A DNA stretch of 64,000 nt from Micromonospora coriariae (lineage in GTDB: Bacteria > Actinomycetota > Actinomycetes > Mycobacteriales > Micromonosporaceae). Shown one piece after another: positions 52,826 through 61,645 of this stretch. A model generated the notes under the pieces. It made no database searches. It saw only the letters and a list, made by a program, of their open reading frames with translations, and was not told the DNA's origin. Made by a program: the position numbers and the translations under genes. Where the stretch lies: positions 2,356,001 to 2,420,000 of the forward strand of contig NZ_LT607412.1 of assembly GCF_900091455.1 (NCBI RefSeq), written 5' to 3'. Positions within the stretch are counted from its first letter, which is position 1. Each line of letters begins with the position of its first letter.

Positions 52826-53002
52826 ATGACCGACGAGGACGAGGACGGCGCGGAGGCCGGCGCGCCGCCGGGTGCGGCCCGGCGCGCGTCCGCCTGGATG
52901 ATCCTCGCGATCGTGGCCGCCGCCCTGCTCGTCTGCTGCTGCTCGGCCGCCGTCGGCCTGCTGATCTCCTGGTCCGCGGGTCTCTTCCACACCCCGACCT
53001 GA
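52826..53002 (+). CDS. Small single-pass membrane protein, 58 aa
   Basis: An acidic N-terminus (MTDEDEDGAEAG) is followed by one hydrophobic segment MILAIVAAALLVCCCSAAVG containing three adjacent Cys, and a short tail ending FHTPT. It begins 20 nt after the S9 peptidase stop, with GGGGGGC close upstream, so co-transcription is likely. Not recognised; too short for most gene callers. Confidence 0.6.
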   Translation: MTDEDEDGAEAGAPPGAARRASAWMILAIVAAALLVCCCSAAVGLLISWSAGLFHTPT

Positions 53003-53057
53003 CCGTCGGCGGCGCGCTCCGCAGCCGGTCAGGTCGGGCGCCAGCCGTGCCGGCCGG

Positions 53058-55187
53058 TCAACGACGACCGGCGCCGACCAGCGCGGCGGCCTCGCCGGTA
53101 CGTACCATCCGCTGCCAGCGCAGCCTGTTGCCGACCAGCGCGGTGACCACCGACTGCACCACCACCAGGTACATCAGCTGCCGGTAGACCAACTGCTGCA
53201 ACGGCAGCGCCCACAGTGGCCCGTACCGCTCCCGATCCAGGTGCAGCGCGTAGCTGGCGGTGGCCGCCTGGAGCAACAGCAGCCCGACCCAGGCCAGGGC
53301 GAGGGTCGACCAGGGCAGGAAGAGCAGGCCGTAGACGGCGAACACGTCGACCGCCGGCGCGGTCAGCGGCAGCACGATCTGGAAGACCATGAGGTACGGC
53401 AGTCCGCGCCGGCCGAGCTTGCCGCCGGCACCCGACTCACGCGGCGCGTGCCGGTGCTTCCACATCGCCTGCATGGTGCCGTAACACCAGCGGTAGCGCT
53501 GCCGCCACAACTGGCGCAGCGAAGAGGGGGCCTCGGTCCAGGCGATGGCCGACTCCTCGTAGATCACCCGCCACCCGGCCCTGAGCACCTGCATGGTCAG
53601 GTCGGTGTCCTCGGCCAGCGTGTCCGCCGGCACCCCGCCCACCCGCAGCAGCACCTCCCGGCGGAACGCACCGATCGCGCCGGGGATGGTCGGCATGCAG
53701 TTCAGCACGTCGTACATCCGCCGGTCGAGGTTGAAGCCGATCACGTACTCGAGGTGCTGCCACCGGCCGAGCAGCCGGCGCCGGTTGGCGACCTTGGTGT
53801 TGCCGCTGATCGCGCCGACCGACGGGTCGGCGAAGCCCTGCACCAGCCGGTGCACGGTGTCCGGCTGGAACACGGTGTCCCCGTCCACCAGCACCAGCAG
53901 GTTCGCCCGGGCAGCCCGGATGCCGGTGTTCAGCGCCGCCGGTTTGCCGGCGTTGGCCTGCCGGATCACGCGTACCCCGCGCAGCCGCATCCGCTCGACG
54001 ATGTCGGCGGTGCCGTCGTCCGATCCGTCGTCCACCACGATCACCTCGAGCAGCGGGTACGCGCTGGCGACCAGGGAGCGGACCGTGGCGGCGATGTTCG
54101 CCGCCTCGTTGTACGCGGGAACGATCACCGACACCGGGGCGCGTACCTCTGGCCGGCCAGGCCGGTGCCGGCGGACCCGGCGCACGTGCCGCTGGGCGCA
54201 GAACACCTGCACCGCCAGCCGCGCCACGCCGAGCACCAGGGCGACGGCGAGCAGCAGGTTCATCGCACCGGCCGACCAGCGGGCGCCGGTCTGGGTCCAG
54301 CGCAGCGCGGTGCCACTCAACCGGGTGCCATCACCTGCCGGAACCATCGACGGCGAGGCGCCGATGCCGGTGGAGACGGTGGTGAACCGGTAGCCCTGGC
54401 CGGTCAGAGCGGGCAGCAGTCGGTCCAGCGCGGCCACCGTCTGCGCCCGGTCGCCGCCCCCGTCGTGCATCAGCACCACGGCGCCCTGCCCCCGCCTTGG
54501 AGTGGCCGCCTGCACGATGTTGTCGACACCCGGGCGCTGCCAATCCCTGGTGTCCCGGTCAGCGAGCACAGCGACGTGCCCGGTCCCCGCGGCGGCGCGC
54601 AGCGCGGCGTACTCGGGCCCGGTCAGCGCCGTCGGCACCGAGGAGAACGGTGGCCGGAGCAGGGTGACCTCCTGGCCGGTCGCCGTGGCGATCGCCTTGC
54701 GGGTCAGCGAGAGTTCCAGCTCACGCCGCCAAGCCGGCAGTGCGGCGAGGTCGGAGTGGGTGAAGGTGTGTGACCCGATTTCGTGGCCCTCGGCGAGAAT
54801 CCGCCGAACCAGTTCCGGATGCTCGTTGACGCGGGCCCCGACCACGAAGAAGGTCGCGTGTGCGCCGTGCCGGCGCAGCACGTCGAGCACCTGCGGGGTC
54901 CAGCGCGGGTCCGGTCCGTCGTCGAAGGTCAGCGCGATCGTCCGGTCCGGCAGGGCTCGACTGACCGGCTCTGCCCGATCCAGCCGCAACACCGGGCCGC
55001 CCGAGCCGACCTGGGCCGGTACGCCCGGCGTGGCGGAGCCGTCGGCGGCGGGGGCACCGGAGCCACCGGCGAGCCCGGTCACCACGCCGTTGACCGTGAG
55101 CGCCGCGAGCAGCAGAAGCAGTCCGAGCAGAAGGAGTAGCCAGTGTGCCCGGGGATCGCGCCGGGCCACGTGTCGCGCCATCGTCAC
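53058..55187 (-). CDS. Polysaccharide deacetylase-glycosyltransferase 2 fusion
   Basis: A 709-residue membrane enzyme. After one N-terminal span, a polysaccharide deacetylase domain (about 80-285) has TFDDGPDP (D89, D90) and metal His pair GSHTFTHSD (H140, H144). A second span (about 315) leads to a processive GT2 domain with VVDDGSDDGT, DGDTVF, AEDTDL and QRYRW, then several spans. This pairs synthesis and deacetylation of a beta-linked amino sugar polymer, chitin- or PNAG-like. GTG overlaps the upstream stop (GTGA). Confidence 0.9.
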   Translation of the reverse strand: MTMARHVARRDPRAHWLLLLLGLLLLLAALTVNGVVTGLAGGSGAPAADGSATPGVPAQVGSGGPVLRLDRAEPVSRALPDRTIALTFDDGPDPRWTPQVLDVLRRHGAHATFFVVGARVNEHPELVRRILAEGHEIGSHTFTHSDLAALPAWRRELELSLTRKAIATATGQEVTLLRPPFSSVPTALTGPEYAALRAAAGTGHVAVLADRDTRDWQRPGVDNIVQAATPRRGQGAVVLMHDGGGDRAQTVAALDRLLPALTGQGYRFTTVSTGIGASPSMVPAGDGTRLSGTALRWTQTGARWSAGAMNLLLAVALVLGVARLAVQVFCAQRHVRRVRRHRPGRPEVRAPVSVIVPAYNEAANIAATVRSLVASAYPLLEVIVVDDGSDDGTADIVERMRLRGVRVIRQANAGKPAALNTGIRAARANLLVLVDGDTVFQPDTVHRLVQGFADPSVGAISGNTKVANRRRLLGRWQHLEYVIGFNLDRRMYDVLNCMPTIPGAIGAFRREVLLRVGGVPADTLAEDTDLTMQVLRAGWRVIYEESAIAWTEAPSSLRQLWRQRYRWCYGTMQAMWKHRHAPRESGAGGKLGRRGLPYLMVFQIVLPLTAPAVDVFAVYGLLFLPWSTLALAWVGLLLLQAATASYALHLDRERYGPLWALPLQQLVYRQLMYLVVVQSVVTALVGNRLRWQRMVRTGEAAALVGAGRR

Positions 55188-55606
55188 CGGGGCTTACCGG
55201 GTGGCCTGCTCGGCTTCGCGGTGTTGCGATGCTGGTCGCTCTGGCCCGGCTGGTCGGTGGCGGTCGGGGCCACCCTGGCCGGCGGGCCGGAACGCCGGGC
55301 ACCAGCGGTCGGGGTGGGGCTCGGCAGAGGGGTCGACGTGCCGGTCACCGAAGAGGTCGACGGCGGGTCGGCCACCCGCGGCTGGTTGATCGCGTCCACG
55401 CCGACCTCCACCGGCCGTGGCGCACGAGGGTCGTCGGACCAGCCGGGCAGCGGCACCGAGGTGTCCAGGAACAGCCCGGCAGCGATGAGCCCGAGGCTGG
55501 TGAGCAGGCCGAGAGCCATCGCGGTCCCGGCGACGACGGTCAGGCGGCGACGCCGACCGGTCCCATCGACGAACACCGGCGGAGCGCCGCCCGGTTGATT
55601 GTGCAT
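55184..55606 (-). CDS. Membrane protein coupled to deacetylase-glycosyltransferase
   Basis: A 140-residue protein with a basic N-terminus, one span (LTVVAGTAMALGLLTSLGLIAAGLFL) and an extracellular Pro/Thr/Ser-rich tail. GGGAG stands 8 nt before ATG 55606. Its stop overlaps the next GTG, so it is translationally linked to the polysaccharide enzyme and may be an accessory export or assembly factor. Family not recognised. Confidence 0.7.
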   Translation of the reverse strand: MHNQPGGAPPVFVDGTGRRRRLTVVAGTAMALGLLTSLGLIAAGLFLDTSVPLPGWSDDPRAPRPVEVGVDAINQPRVADPPSTSSVTGTSTPLPSPTPTAGARRSGPPARVAPTATDQPGQSDQHRNTAKPSRPPGKPR

Positions 55607-55719
55607 CTGCCGAACTCCCACCGTTACCGCGTCGCGACCGTCCGGTCCGGCGCCCGAAACCCGATGGTCCGGGTCTCCGGTGCAAACAGCGGCACCGCCG
55701 CCGGGAGCGTTACATCCGG

Positions 55720-57243
55720 TCAGGTCGTACGCAGCTCGTCCACCGCCGTGCTGGCGCGCAGGAAGAGCAGGCCGACCCCGACCGTCAACAGCACAGCGGC
55801 CAGCGCGGTGCCGCCCAGCCAGGCCAGCTGCTCCAGCGGTACGTCCGGAACCCGCTCGGCCCCGGCGGTCTCCACGATCCGGACGTACTGCTGCCGGGTC
55901 GCCGGATCGTCGCAGAGTGCCGCCGTGGCGTCACAGACCTCGGACGACGACATGCCGATCGTCGCCTTCGGGAAAAGCCCGCGGCCGAGCAGCGTGCCGA
56001 CGCCGAGGGCGAGCACGATCGCCGGCACGGCGGGAGTCAGCGCCTGCCAGGCGACGGAGCGGCTCAGGGTGGCTCGAGGTACGCCGGTGGCGACCAGGGC
56101 GGCGTAGGCCCGGCGGCGGGACACGATCCCCTCCACGAGCGCGACGATCAGCCCTCCGGCGGCGATCAGCACGGCCAGCGCGACCGCCGAGTCGACCAGA
56201 TTCATGGTGGACAGGTAGAACGAGTCGGCACCCGCGTCGACTCCGTCGCGCAGGTTCTGTTCCCGGTCGAGTGCGTCCTGCGCCACGAAGTAGGCGCGCA
56301 GCGCGGCCGCGCCGGCACCGAAGATCAGAGCGGCCAGCAGCGCGGCGAACGTACGGCTGCCCGCCCAGGGGTCGGACATCAGCCGGCCCGCGGCGAGCAG
56401 CGCCGGCGGACGGCGGGCGTGCCGGCGCAGCAGCCGGCCGCAGGTGTACGAGATCCAGCCGGTGCCGATCACCACCCCGATCATCGCCGCGAGGCCACCT
56501 GCCAGGAACAGCAGCGGCACCAGCCAGCTCAGCACCTCATCGTTGCCGTCGAAGCGGTACAGCACCGGCCGGACCGCCGCGAAGGACGCCAGCCCCAGCC
56601 CGATCAGCAGCCCCGCCCAGGGGCGTGGTCCGCGTTCCCTCGCGGCCTTGCGGGTCACTCCGAGCGGGCTGGTGGTGACCCTGCGCAGCATCAGGGCGGT
56701 GGCCAGCGCCGCTACCACCGGCAGACCGAGCACCACCGCGGCCAGCGCCCCGGCCGACGGCAGCACGTCGGTCGGCAGGGCGAGTTGCCCCTGCGCATCC
56801 GGCCGGTGCAGCAGCTCCCGGCCGGCCAGGTAGACGCCCAGCCCGACGACGGTCCCGATCAGGCTGGCCAGCCCGGTCTCCAGCACCGCCAGCCGGGTGA
56901 CCTGGCCGGGGGTGGCGCCGGCCAGCCGGAGTGCGGCGAGCCGCCGGTCCCGGCTCGGCGCGCCGAGCCGGGCGCACTGGCCGGCCAGTGCCAGCACCGG
57001 GACGGTCAGCAGCAGCAACGCGAACGCGGTGCCGCCGCGCAGCCCAGGCTCCCGCAGCAGCTCATTGCGGTACTGCTCGGACTCCGCCCACGCGTCACCG
57101 ACGGGCTTGTCGATGGCCAGCACGGTGAGCGCCGCCAGACCGGCCAGGGTCGCCAGCAGGGCGCTGAGCGCGGTGAGCACCACCCGGGCGGTGTCGGTGC
57201 GGGTGCCGGCCAGCGCGAGCCGGACCAGCGTCGCCGGCCTCAC
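55720..57243 (-). CDS. FtsX-like ABC transporter permease
   Basis: A 507-residue permease with about ten spans in an FtsX/MacB-like arrangement; segments DRRLAALRLAGATPGQVTRLAVLETG and RRRAYAALVATGVPRATLSRSVAWQ are the duplicated cytoplasmic motifs of the family. Four-base GTGA overlap with the ATPase. Two Cys in VCDATAALCDD lie in an extracellular loop. Works with the ATPase at 57240; regulated with it by PadR. Confidence 0.88.
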   Translation of the reverse strand: MRPATLVRLALAGTRTDTARVVLTALSALLATLAGLAALTVLAIDKPVGDAWAESEQYRNELLREPGLRGGTAFALLLLTVPVLALAGQCARLGAPSRDRRLAALRLAGATPGQVTRLAVLETGLASLIGTVVGLGVYLAGRELLHRPDAQGQLALPTDVLPSAGALAAVVLGLPVVAALATALMLRRVTTSPLGVTRKAARERGPRPWAGLLIGLGLASFAAVRPVLYRFDGNDEVLSWLVPLLFLAGGLAAMIGVVIGTGWISYTCGRLLRRHARRPPALLAAGRLMSDPWAGSRTFAALLAALIFGAGAAALRAYFVAQDALDREQNLRDGVDAGADSFYLSTMNLVDSAVALAVLIAAGGLIVALVEGIVSRRRAYAALVATGVPRATLSRSVAWQALTPAVPAIVLALGVGTLLGRGLFPKATIGMSSSEVCDATAALCDDPATRQQYVRIVETAGAERVPDVPLEQLAWLGGTALAAVLLTVGVGLLFLRASTAVDELRTT

Positions 57244-57941
57244 CGGGAGCCGCCGGCCAGCGGCACGTCGAGCCCCAGGCCGCTGTGGTCGACCAGGCCG
57301 TCGCGCAACACGATCTCCCGATCGGCGTACGCGGCGATCCGCGGCTCGTGGGTGACCAGCACGACGGCGGTGCGCTGCTCGCGGGCGAGCCGGACCAGCT
57401 GGGTGAGCACCTGCTCGCCGGTGAGGGTGTCCAGCGCGCCGGTCGGCTCGTCCGCGAAGAGCACCCGGGGCTCGGTGACGAGGGCCCGCGCGGTGGCGCA
57501 GCGCTGCTGCTGCCCGCCGGACATCTCGCCGGGCCGAAGGTCGGCCAGCTCGGCCACCCCGAACCGCTCCAGCCAGGTGAGCGCCGCCGTCCGTGCCTCT
57601 CGCCGCCCCGTGCCGGCGAGGAGCAGGGGCAGGGCGACGTTCTCCGCCGCCGTCAGTTCGGCCACCAGCTGGCCGAACTGGAACAGCACACCGAACTCGG
57701 TGCGCCGCAGCCGGGACCGGGCAGCCTCCGACAAGGTGTCGATCCGGTGGCCGCGCCAGGTGACCTCGCCGGCGTCGGGCCGCAGGATCCCGGCCAGACA
57801 GTGCAGCAGGGTCGACTTGCCGCAGCCGCTCGGGCCGGTGACGGCGACGATCTCGCCCTCGGTCACGTCGAGCGTCACGCCGCGCAGGGCGGGCGTCGGG
57901 CCGTACGCCCGAACCACGCCGCGAGCCTGGAGTTGCGTCAC
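57240..57941 (-). CDS. ABC transporter ATP-binding protein (LolD/MacB type)
   Basis: A 233-residue ATPase: Walker A GPSGCGKST, signature MSGGQQQRCATARAL, Walker B VLFADEPTGALD, H-loop LVTHEPRIAAYAD. Family members drive FtsX-like permeases in lipoprotein, peptide or antibiotic efflux. GTG 57941 overlaps the padR stop (GTGA) and is preferred over upstream in-frame starts. Second gene of padR-ABC operon. Confidence 0.93.
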   Translation of the reverse strand: MTQLQARGVVRAYGPTPALRGVTLDVTEGEIVAVTGPSGCGKSTLLHCLAGILRPDAGEVTWRGHRIDTLSEAARSRLRRTEFGVLFQFGQLVAELTAAENVALPLLLAGTGRREARTAALTWLERFGVAELADLRPGEMSGGQQQRCATARALVTEPRVLFADEPTGALDTLTGEQVLTQLVRLAREQRTAVVLVTHEPRIAAYADREIVLRDGLVDHSGLGLDVPLAGGSR

Positions 57942-58474
57942 GGATGCACCTCCCGGTGCCAGTCGGCGACCCGATCCAGCGTGGTGTGCAGCCACCGCAG
58001 GTCCGCGTCGAGGTGGGCGAGCGCGAAGTCGGCCGCGACCACGTCGCTGAGGGTGGCTGCCGGGTCGGCCTTGACGGCGGTCAGCTCACGCAGCCGCGCG
58101 GTGTGCGCGGCGCGCTGGGCGATCAGGTAGGACCGGGCCCGGTCGACGTCGGCTACCAGCAGCGCCACCACGACCTTGGCGAAGAGCGTGCTGGCCACAT
58201 ACGGCATCGGGGGCTCCACGGTGGACAGCCACCGGTCGAGCGTGGCCCGACCCTCACCGGTCAGCGCGTACGCCGTGCGGTCGGGCCCGGCCGCACGGTC
58301 CTGACCGGCGGCGGCCACCAGGCCGTCGCGTTGCAGACGACCGAGAGTGGCGTAGACCTGCCCGAAGGCCAGCGGCCGAGCCCGGGGCAGCCGCTCGTCG
58401 TGCGCACGCTTGAGCTCGTAGCCGTGCCGGCTGCCACCGGCGAGCAACCCGAGCAGAACGTGCGGCGTGGACAC
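57938..58474 (-). CDS. PadR family transcriptional regulator
   Basis: A 178-residue PadR regulator. STPHVLLGLLAGGSRHGYELKRAHDER is the winged-helix start and FGQVYATLGRLQRDGLV the recognition region; the rest is the long helical dimerisation domain. The first gene of its operon and so probably autorepressing. GTG 58474 is used; GTG 58489 is also in frame. The palindrome TATTC-N7-GAATA lies just upstream. Confidence 0.87.
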   Translation of the reverse strand: MSTPHVLLGLLAGGSRHGYELKRAHDERLPRARPLAFGQVYATLGRLQRDGLVAAAGQDRAAGPDRTAYALTGEGRATLDRWLSTVEPPMPYVASTLFAKVVVALLVADVDRARSYLIAQRAAHTARLRELTAVKADPAATLSDVVAADFALAHLDADLRWLHTTLDRVADWHREVHP

Positions 58475-58482
58475 CCCTGAAC

Positions 58483-58499
58483 TATTCACCCAGCGAATA
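58483..58499. promoter_or_regulatory. Inverted repeat TATTC-N7-GAATA upstream of padR
   Basis: Perfect 5-bp half sites with a 7-nt spacer, 9 nt upstream of the padR GTG. A likely PadR autoregulatory site by position and symmetry. If GTG 58489 is the real start, it overlaps the coding region. Confidence 0.5.
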
Positions 58500-58559
58500 C
58501 CCCTGTCAACACCCCCACCACCCCACCCACCCCACCCTCCGCGCCCCACCCACCCCGGT

Positions 58560-58617
58560 GATCATGAAGTTATTGCCACGACACGCCGCGCGTGCCAGCA
58601 ATAACTTCATGATCAAC
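58560..58617. repeat. 58-nt palindromic repeat, family R2, copy 2
   Basis: The same 17-bp perfect arms as copy 1 (GATCATGAAGTTATTGC and inverse) around a different 24-nt GC-rich middle. Located between the padR leader and the 3' end of the DinB-like gene. It produces a false reading frame on the plus strand. Confidence 0.85.
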
Positions 58618-58673
58618 GGGGGCCAGCGGGCCATCGGGGGGCGGGGACCGGGACCGGCCGGAGGCCGGGGGGG

Positions 58674-59243
58674 TCAGGGCCAGGTGGGGGTGCGGCCGGT
58701 CTGGGCCAGGAGGTGGTCCAGGTCTGGCAGGTCCGTGGGGGTGGGGGTGGGTACCGGGTCGGCGAAGACGCCCATCTTGCGGGCGGTCGGGCCCAACTGC
58801 TCGACCAGGTTGTGCAGCTCGGCCACCGCCTCGGGGGCCGGCTGGTACGCCTGGCCGGTGGCGACGGCGAGGTCCCAGCCGTGCACTGTCAGGTCAAGCA
58901 GCGCCATGCCGCCGACGACGCTCTGCGGCATGCCCATGCCGGGCGACACGCCCTCCAGCGTGGACGGGTCCGACCAGGCGGCGGTCAGCCGGCGGGTCTC
59001 CGTCTCGAACCGGTCCCGCCAGCCATCGGCGAGATGGTCGGGCTTCTCGGACCACTCCACCGACCCCTTCACGGCCAGCGCCTGGAAGTTCACCACCACC
59101 TCGAACAGGTGGTTGACCAGGTCCCGTACGACGTAGTCGCGGCACGGCGTGGGCAGGTGGAGCTGGTCATCGGCGATGCCGCGCACAACATCGACGGTTC
59201 GCGGCGCGGCAGCCGCCAGCAGATCGCTAATGTTAGTGGCCAT
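58674..59243 (-). CDS. DinB/mycothiol-dependent maleylpyruvate isomerase-like protein
   Basis: A 189-residue four-helix protein of the TIGR03086/DinB_2 group. PTPCRDYVVRDLVNHLFEVV holds a metal-type His and DLTVHGWDLAVATGQ another, as in mycothiol-dependent enzymes of actinobacteria. Activity unknown. The ATG at 59243 has TACGCT 6 nt upstream. Divergent from the AraC gene. Confidence 0.85.
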   Translation of the reverse strand: MATNISDLLAAAAPRTVDVVRGIADDQLHLPTPCRDYVVRDLVNHLFEVVVNFQALAVKGSVEWSEKPDHLADGWRDRFETETRRLTAAWSDPSTLEGVSPGMGMPQSVVGGMALLDLTVHGWDLAVATGQAYQPAPEAVAELHNLVEQLGPTARKMGVFADPVPTPTPTDLPDLDHLLAQTGRTPTWP

Positions 59244-59249
59244 AGGGCC

Positions 59250-59255
59250 AGCGTA
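59250..59255 (-). promoter_or_regulatory. -10 box of leaderless promoter (TACGCT) for DinB-like gene
   Basis: On the minus strand TACGCT stands 6 nt before the ATG at 59243. Confidence 0.5.
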
Positions 59256-59274
59256 TGAGGGTGGTCTTGAAAAA

Positions 59275-60072
59275 ATGCGACAGCGACCGCGTGGCGACAG
59301 CCGGGGCATCCTGGACCCGAGCCGGTTGCTGCGCGAGGTTCACTTCCGGCGGCACCTGCCGGCCGAGTCGCTACGCCCGTGGGTCGAGCACTACTGGCTG
59401 ATCGACTGGGCGTTGAGCGCACCGTTCGAGCAGCGGATCGTCCCGCACCCGGCGGTCAACGTGGTGTTCCGGCGCGACGGCGACGGGCCGGAGGCCGGTG
59501 AGGTGGCCGGGGTGGGCCGCAAGCTGTTCCGAATCACGCTCACCGGCACCGGCCAGGTCTGCGGGGTCCAGTTCCGGCCCGGCGGCTTCCACCCGTTCTG
59601 GCGTCGGCCGGTCGCCGAGCTGACCGGCCGCCGGCTGCCGCTGCCCGCCGGCCGGCTGGCCCCGCCCGACGACCCGGTGTGCGCGGGCACCGACGATGAG
59701 CGCCGCCACGCGTTGGATGCCCTGCTCACCGCCTGGGCGCCCGAGCCGGACCCGGCAGTGGAGGATGCCGTCCGGCTGGCCGAGGCGATCCGGACCGACC
59801 GGACGGTGCTGCGGGTCGACCACTTCGCCGCGCGCCACGACCTCCCGGTCCGCCGGCTGCAAAGGCTGTTCACCGAGTACGTGGGGGTCGGCCCGAAGTG
59901 GGTGATCCGCCGTTACCGCCTCCAGGAGGCCGTCGAGCAGGCCGCCGGAGGCCCGCTGAACTGGGCGGGCCTCGCCGCCGACCTCGGCTACAGCGACCAG
60001 GCCCACCTGGTCCGTGACTTCACGGCCGTCGCCGGGGTGTCACCCGCCGCGTACGCGCGATCGGTCCACTGA
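59275..60072 (+). CDS. AraC family transcriptional regulator
   Basis: A 265-residue regulator: an N-terminal cupin-like domain (LPAESLRPWVEHYWLIDW, VPHPAVNVVFRRDGD) and a C-terminal AraC DNA-binding region, DHFAARHDLPVRRLQRLFTEYVGVGPK and GLAADLGYSDQAHLVRDF. The start ATG 59275 is the only good in-frame candidate; no clear ribosome site. Divergent from the DinB-like gene, 31 nt apart, and probably controls it. Confidence 0.87.
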   Translation: MRQRPRGDSRGILDPSRLLREVHFRRHLPAESLRPWVEHYWLIDWALSAPFEQRIVPHPAVNVVFRRDGDGPEAGEVAGVGRKLFRITLTGTGQVCGVQFRPGGFHPFWRRPVAELTGRRLPLPAGRLAPPDDPVCAGTDDERRHALDALLTAWAPEPDPAVEDAVRLAEAIRTDRTVLRVDHFAARHDLPVRRLQRLFTEYVGVGPKWVIRRYRLQEAVEQAAGGPLNWAGLAADLGYSDQAHLVRDFTAVAGVSPAAYARSVH

Positions 60073-60100
60073 GTGCTCGACGGCCCATACCGACGCCGGG

Positions 60101-61645
60101 TCAGTGGCGGCGCAGCACGATCACGGCAACGTCGTCCTGGATCTCCGGTGGGGCCAGCTCCACCAGCAGCCGGGCGCAGAACCGCTCCAGGTCGGCGTCC
60201 ACCGTCCTGGACGACGCGGCGAGCGCGGCCAGCCCCTCGTCGATGGTGGCGTCCCGACGCTCGATCAGCCCGTCGGTGTAGAACACCAGCGTGGCTCCGG
60301 GCGGCAGTACGAACTCCAGGTCCGCCGGACGGGGCGCGCGGACGCCGAGCAGCGGCGCCGAGTGCTGCACGAACTCGACCTTGCCGTCCAGGCTGAGCAC
60401 CGGCGGCAGGTGACCGGCGCTGGCCAGCCGGACCCGCCCGCTCGGCGGGTGCAGCAACAGCACGCAGAGGGTGGCCAGCTCGTTCGGCAGCAGGGTCCGC
60501 ATCAGCTCGTTGACCCGGTGCAGGATCTCGCCGGGCTGGTGTCCCTCGACCGCGTACGCCCGCACCGCGTGTCGCAGCTCGGCCATGACGGTCGCCGCGT
60601 GCAGCGAGTGGCCGGCCACGTCGCCGATCGCCAGCAACAGGTGCCCGTCGAGCATCACCAGCTCGTAGAAGTCACCGCCCACCTCGGTCTGGGCACTGGC
60701 CGGCTCGTAGAGCACCGCCAGGTCCAGCCCGGCCACGTCGGGCAGCCGGCGTGGGAGCAGGCTGCGCTGCAGGGTCACCGCGATCCGGTGCTCCTCGTCG
60801 AACGAGCGCTGCGCCTCCACCGCCGCCGCCACGGCCTGTGCGAGCTGCACGAGCACCGGGGTCCGGGCGGTCTGGGTGGCGGTCGGCACCACCACGTACA
60901 GCGGGGCGCGGTCCTCGCGCAGCCGGGCGGCGGCCACGGTCACCGAGTCGTCCGCCGGCCAGTCGAGCAGCCCCCAACTCGCCGGGGCCTCCACCCGGAC
61001 GGTGGCGCCGGTGGGCACCCCGGTGTCGTCGACGACCCACGGCACCACGCTGGCCTCGGCGCCGGGCCCCGTGCAGATTCCGGCGAGGCAGTCGCCTTCG
61101 AACGTCTCGGCGATCACCGCCGCCGGGCTCTTGAAGATCTGCGCGGCACCCGCCGCGGCGGCTCCCAGCAGCCGCGTGAAGGTCGGCGCGGCGTGCACCG
61201 CCACAGTCGTGTCGGCCAGCCCGAGCAGCCGCTCGGCGAGCAGTTCGGCGCGCTGCCGGGCCTGGTAGTAGCGCAGCACCGCCCGGGCGGTGGCGATCAG
61301 CTCCTCCGGCTCGATCGGCTCCGTCAGGTAGGCGTCCGCACCCCGGGTCAATCCCTGGGCGCGGTCGGCGACGTCCACGGCGTGCGCCGACACGTGGATC
61401 ACCGGCATCGCCGGGTGCGCGGCCTTGATCCGTTCGCAGACCTCGTAGCCGCTCACGTCGGGCAGCCGGACGTCGAGCACCACCAGGTCGATCCGGTCCA
61501 CCTCGACCCGCGCCAGCGCCTCGGCGCCGTTCTCCGCCTCCAGCACTGTGAACCCGGCCCGGGTCAGCCAGCTGACCAGCAGGTAACGCTTTGTACGACT
61601 GTCATCGACCACCAGGACGGTCGCCGGCCCGCCGTCCACCGTCAC
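60101..61645 (-). CDS. Receiver-GAF-SpoIIE phosphatase (RsbU-like)
   Basis: A 514-residue environmental-signal phosphatase. Receiver domain (9-128, D58 in LVVLDVRLPDVSG), a GAF-like middle (about 140-280) and a PP2C/SpoIIE phosphatase (300-514) with EVGGDFYELV, GDVAGHSLHAA and FYTDGLIERRD. Phosphorylation by the kinase upstream may switch phosphatase activity on a STAS protein. The GTG overlaps the kinase stop (GTGA). Last gene of the partner-switch operon. Confidence 0.9.
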   Translation of the reverse strand: MTVDGGPATVLVVDDSRTKRYLLVSWLTRAGFTVLEAENGAEALARVEVDRIDLVVLDVRLPDVSGYEVCERIKAAHPAMPVIHVSAHAVDVADRAQGLTRGADAYLTEPIEPEELIATARAVLRYYQARQRAELLAERLLGLADTTVAVHAAPTFTRLLGAAAAGAAQIFKSPAAVIAETFEGDCLAGICTGPGAEASVVPWVVDDTGVPTGATVRVEAPASWGLLDWPADDSVTVAAARLREDRAPLYVVVPTATQTARTPVLVQLAQAVAAAVEAQRSFDEEHRIAVTLQRSLLPRRLPDVAGLDLAVLYEPASAQTEVGGDFYELVMLDGHLLLAIGDVAGHSLHAATVMAELRHAVRAYAVEGHQPGEILHRVNELMRTLLPNELATLCVLLLHPPSGRVRLASAGHLPPVLSLDGKVEFVQHSAPLLGVRAPRPADLEFVLPPGATLVFYTDGLIERRDATIDEGLAALAASSRTVDADLERFCARLLVELAPPEIQDDVAVIVLRRH

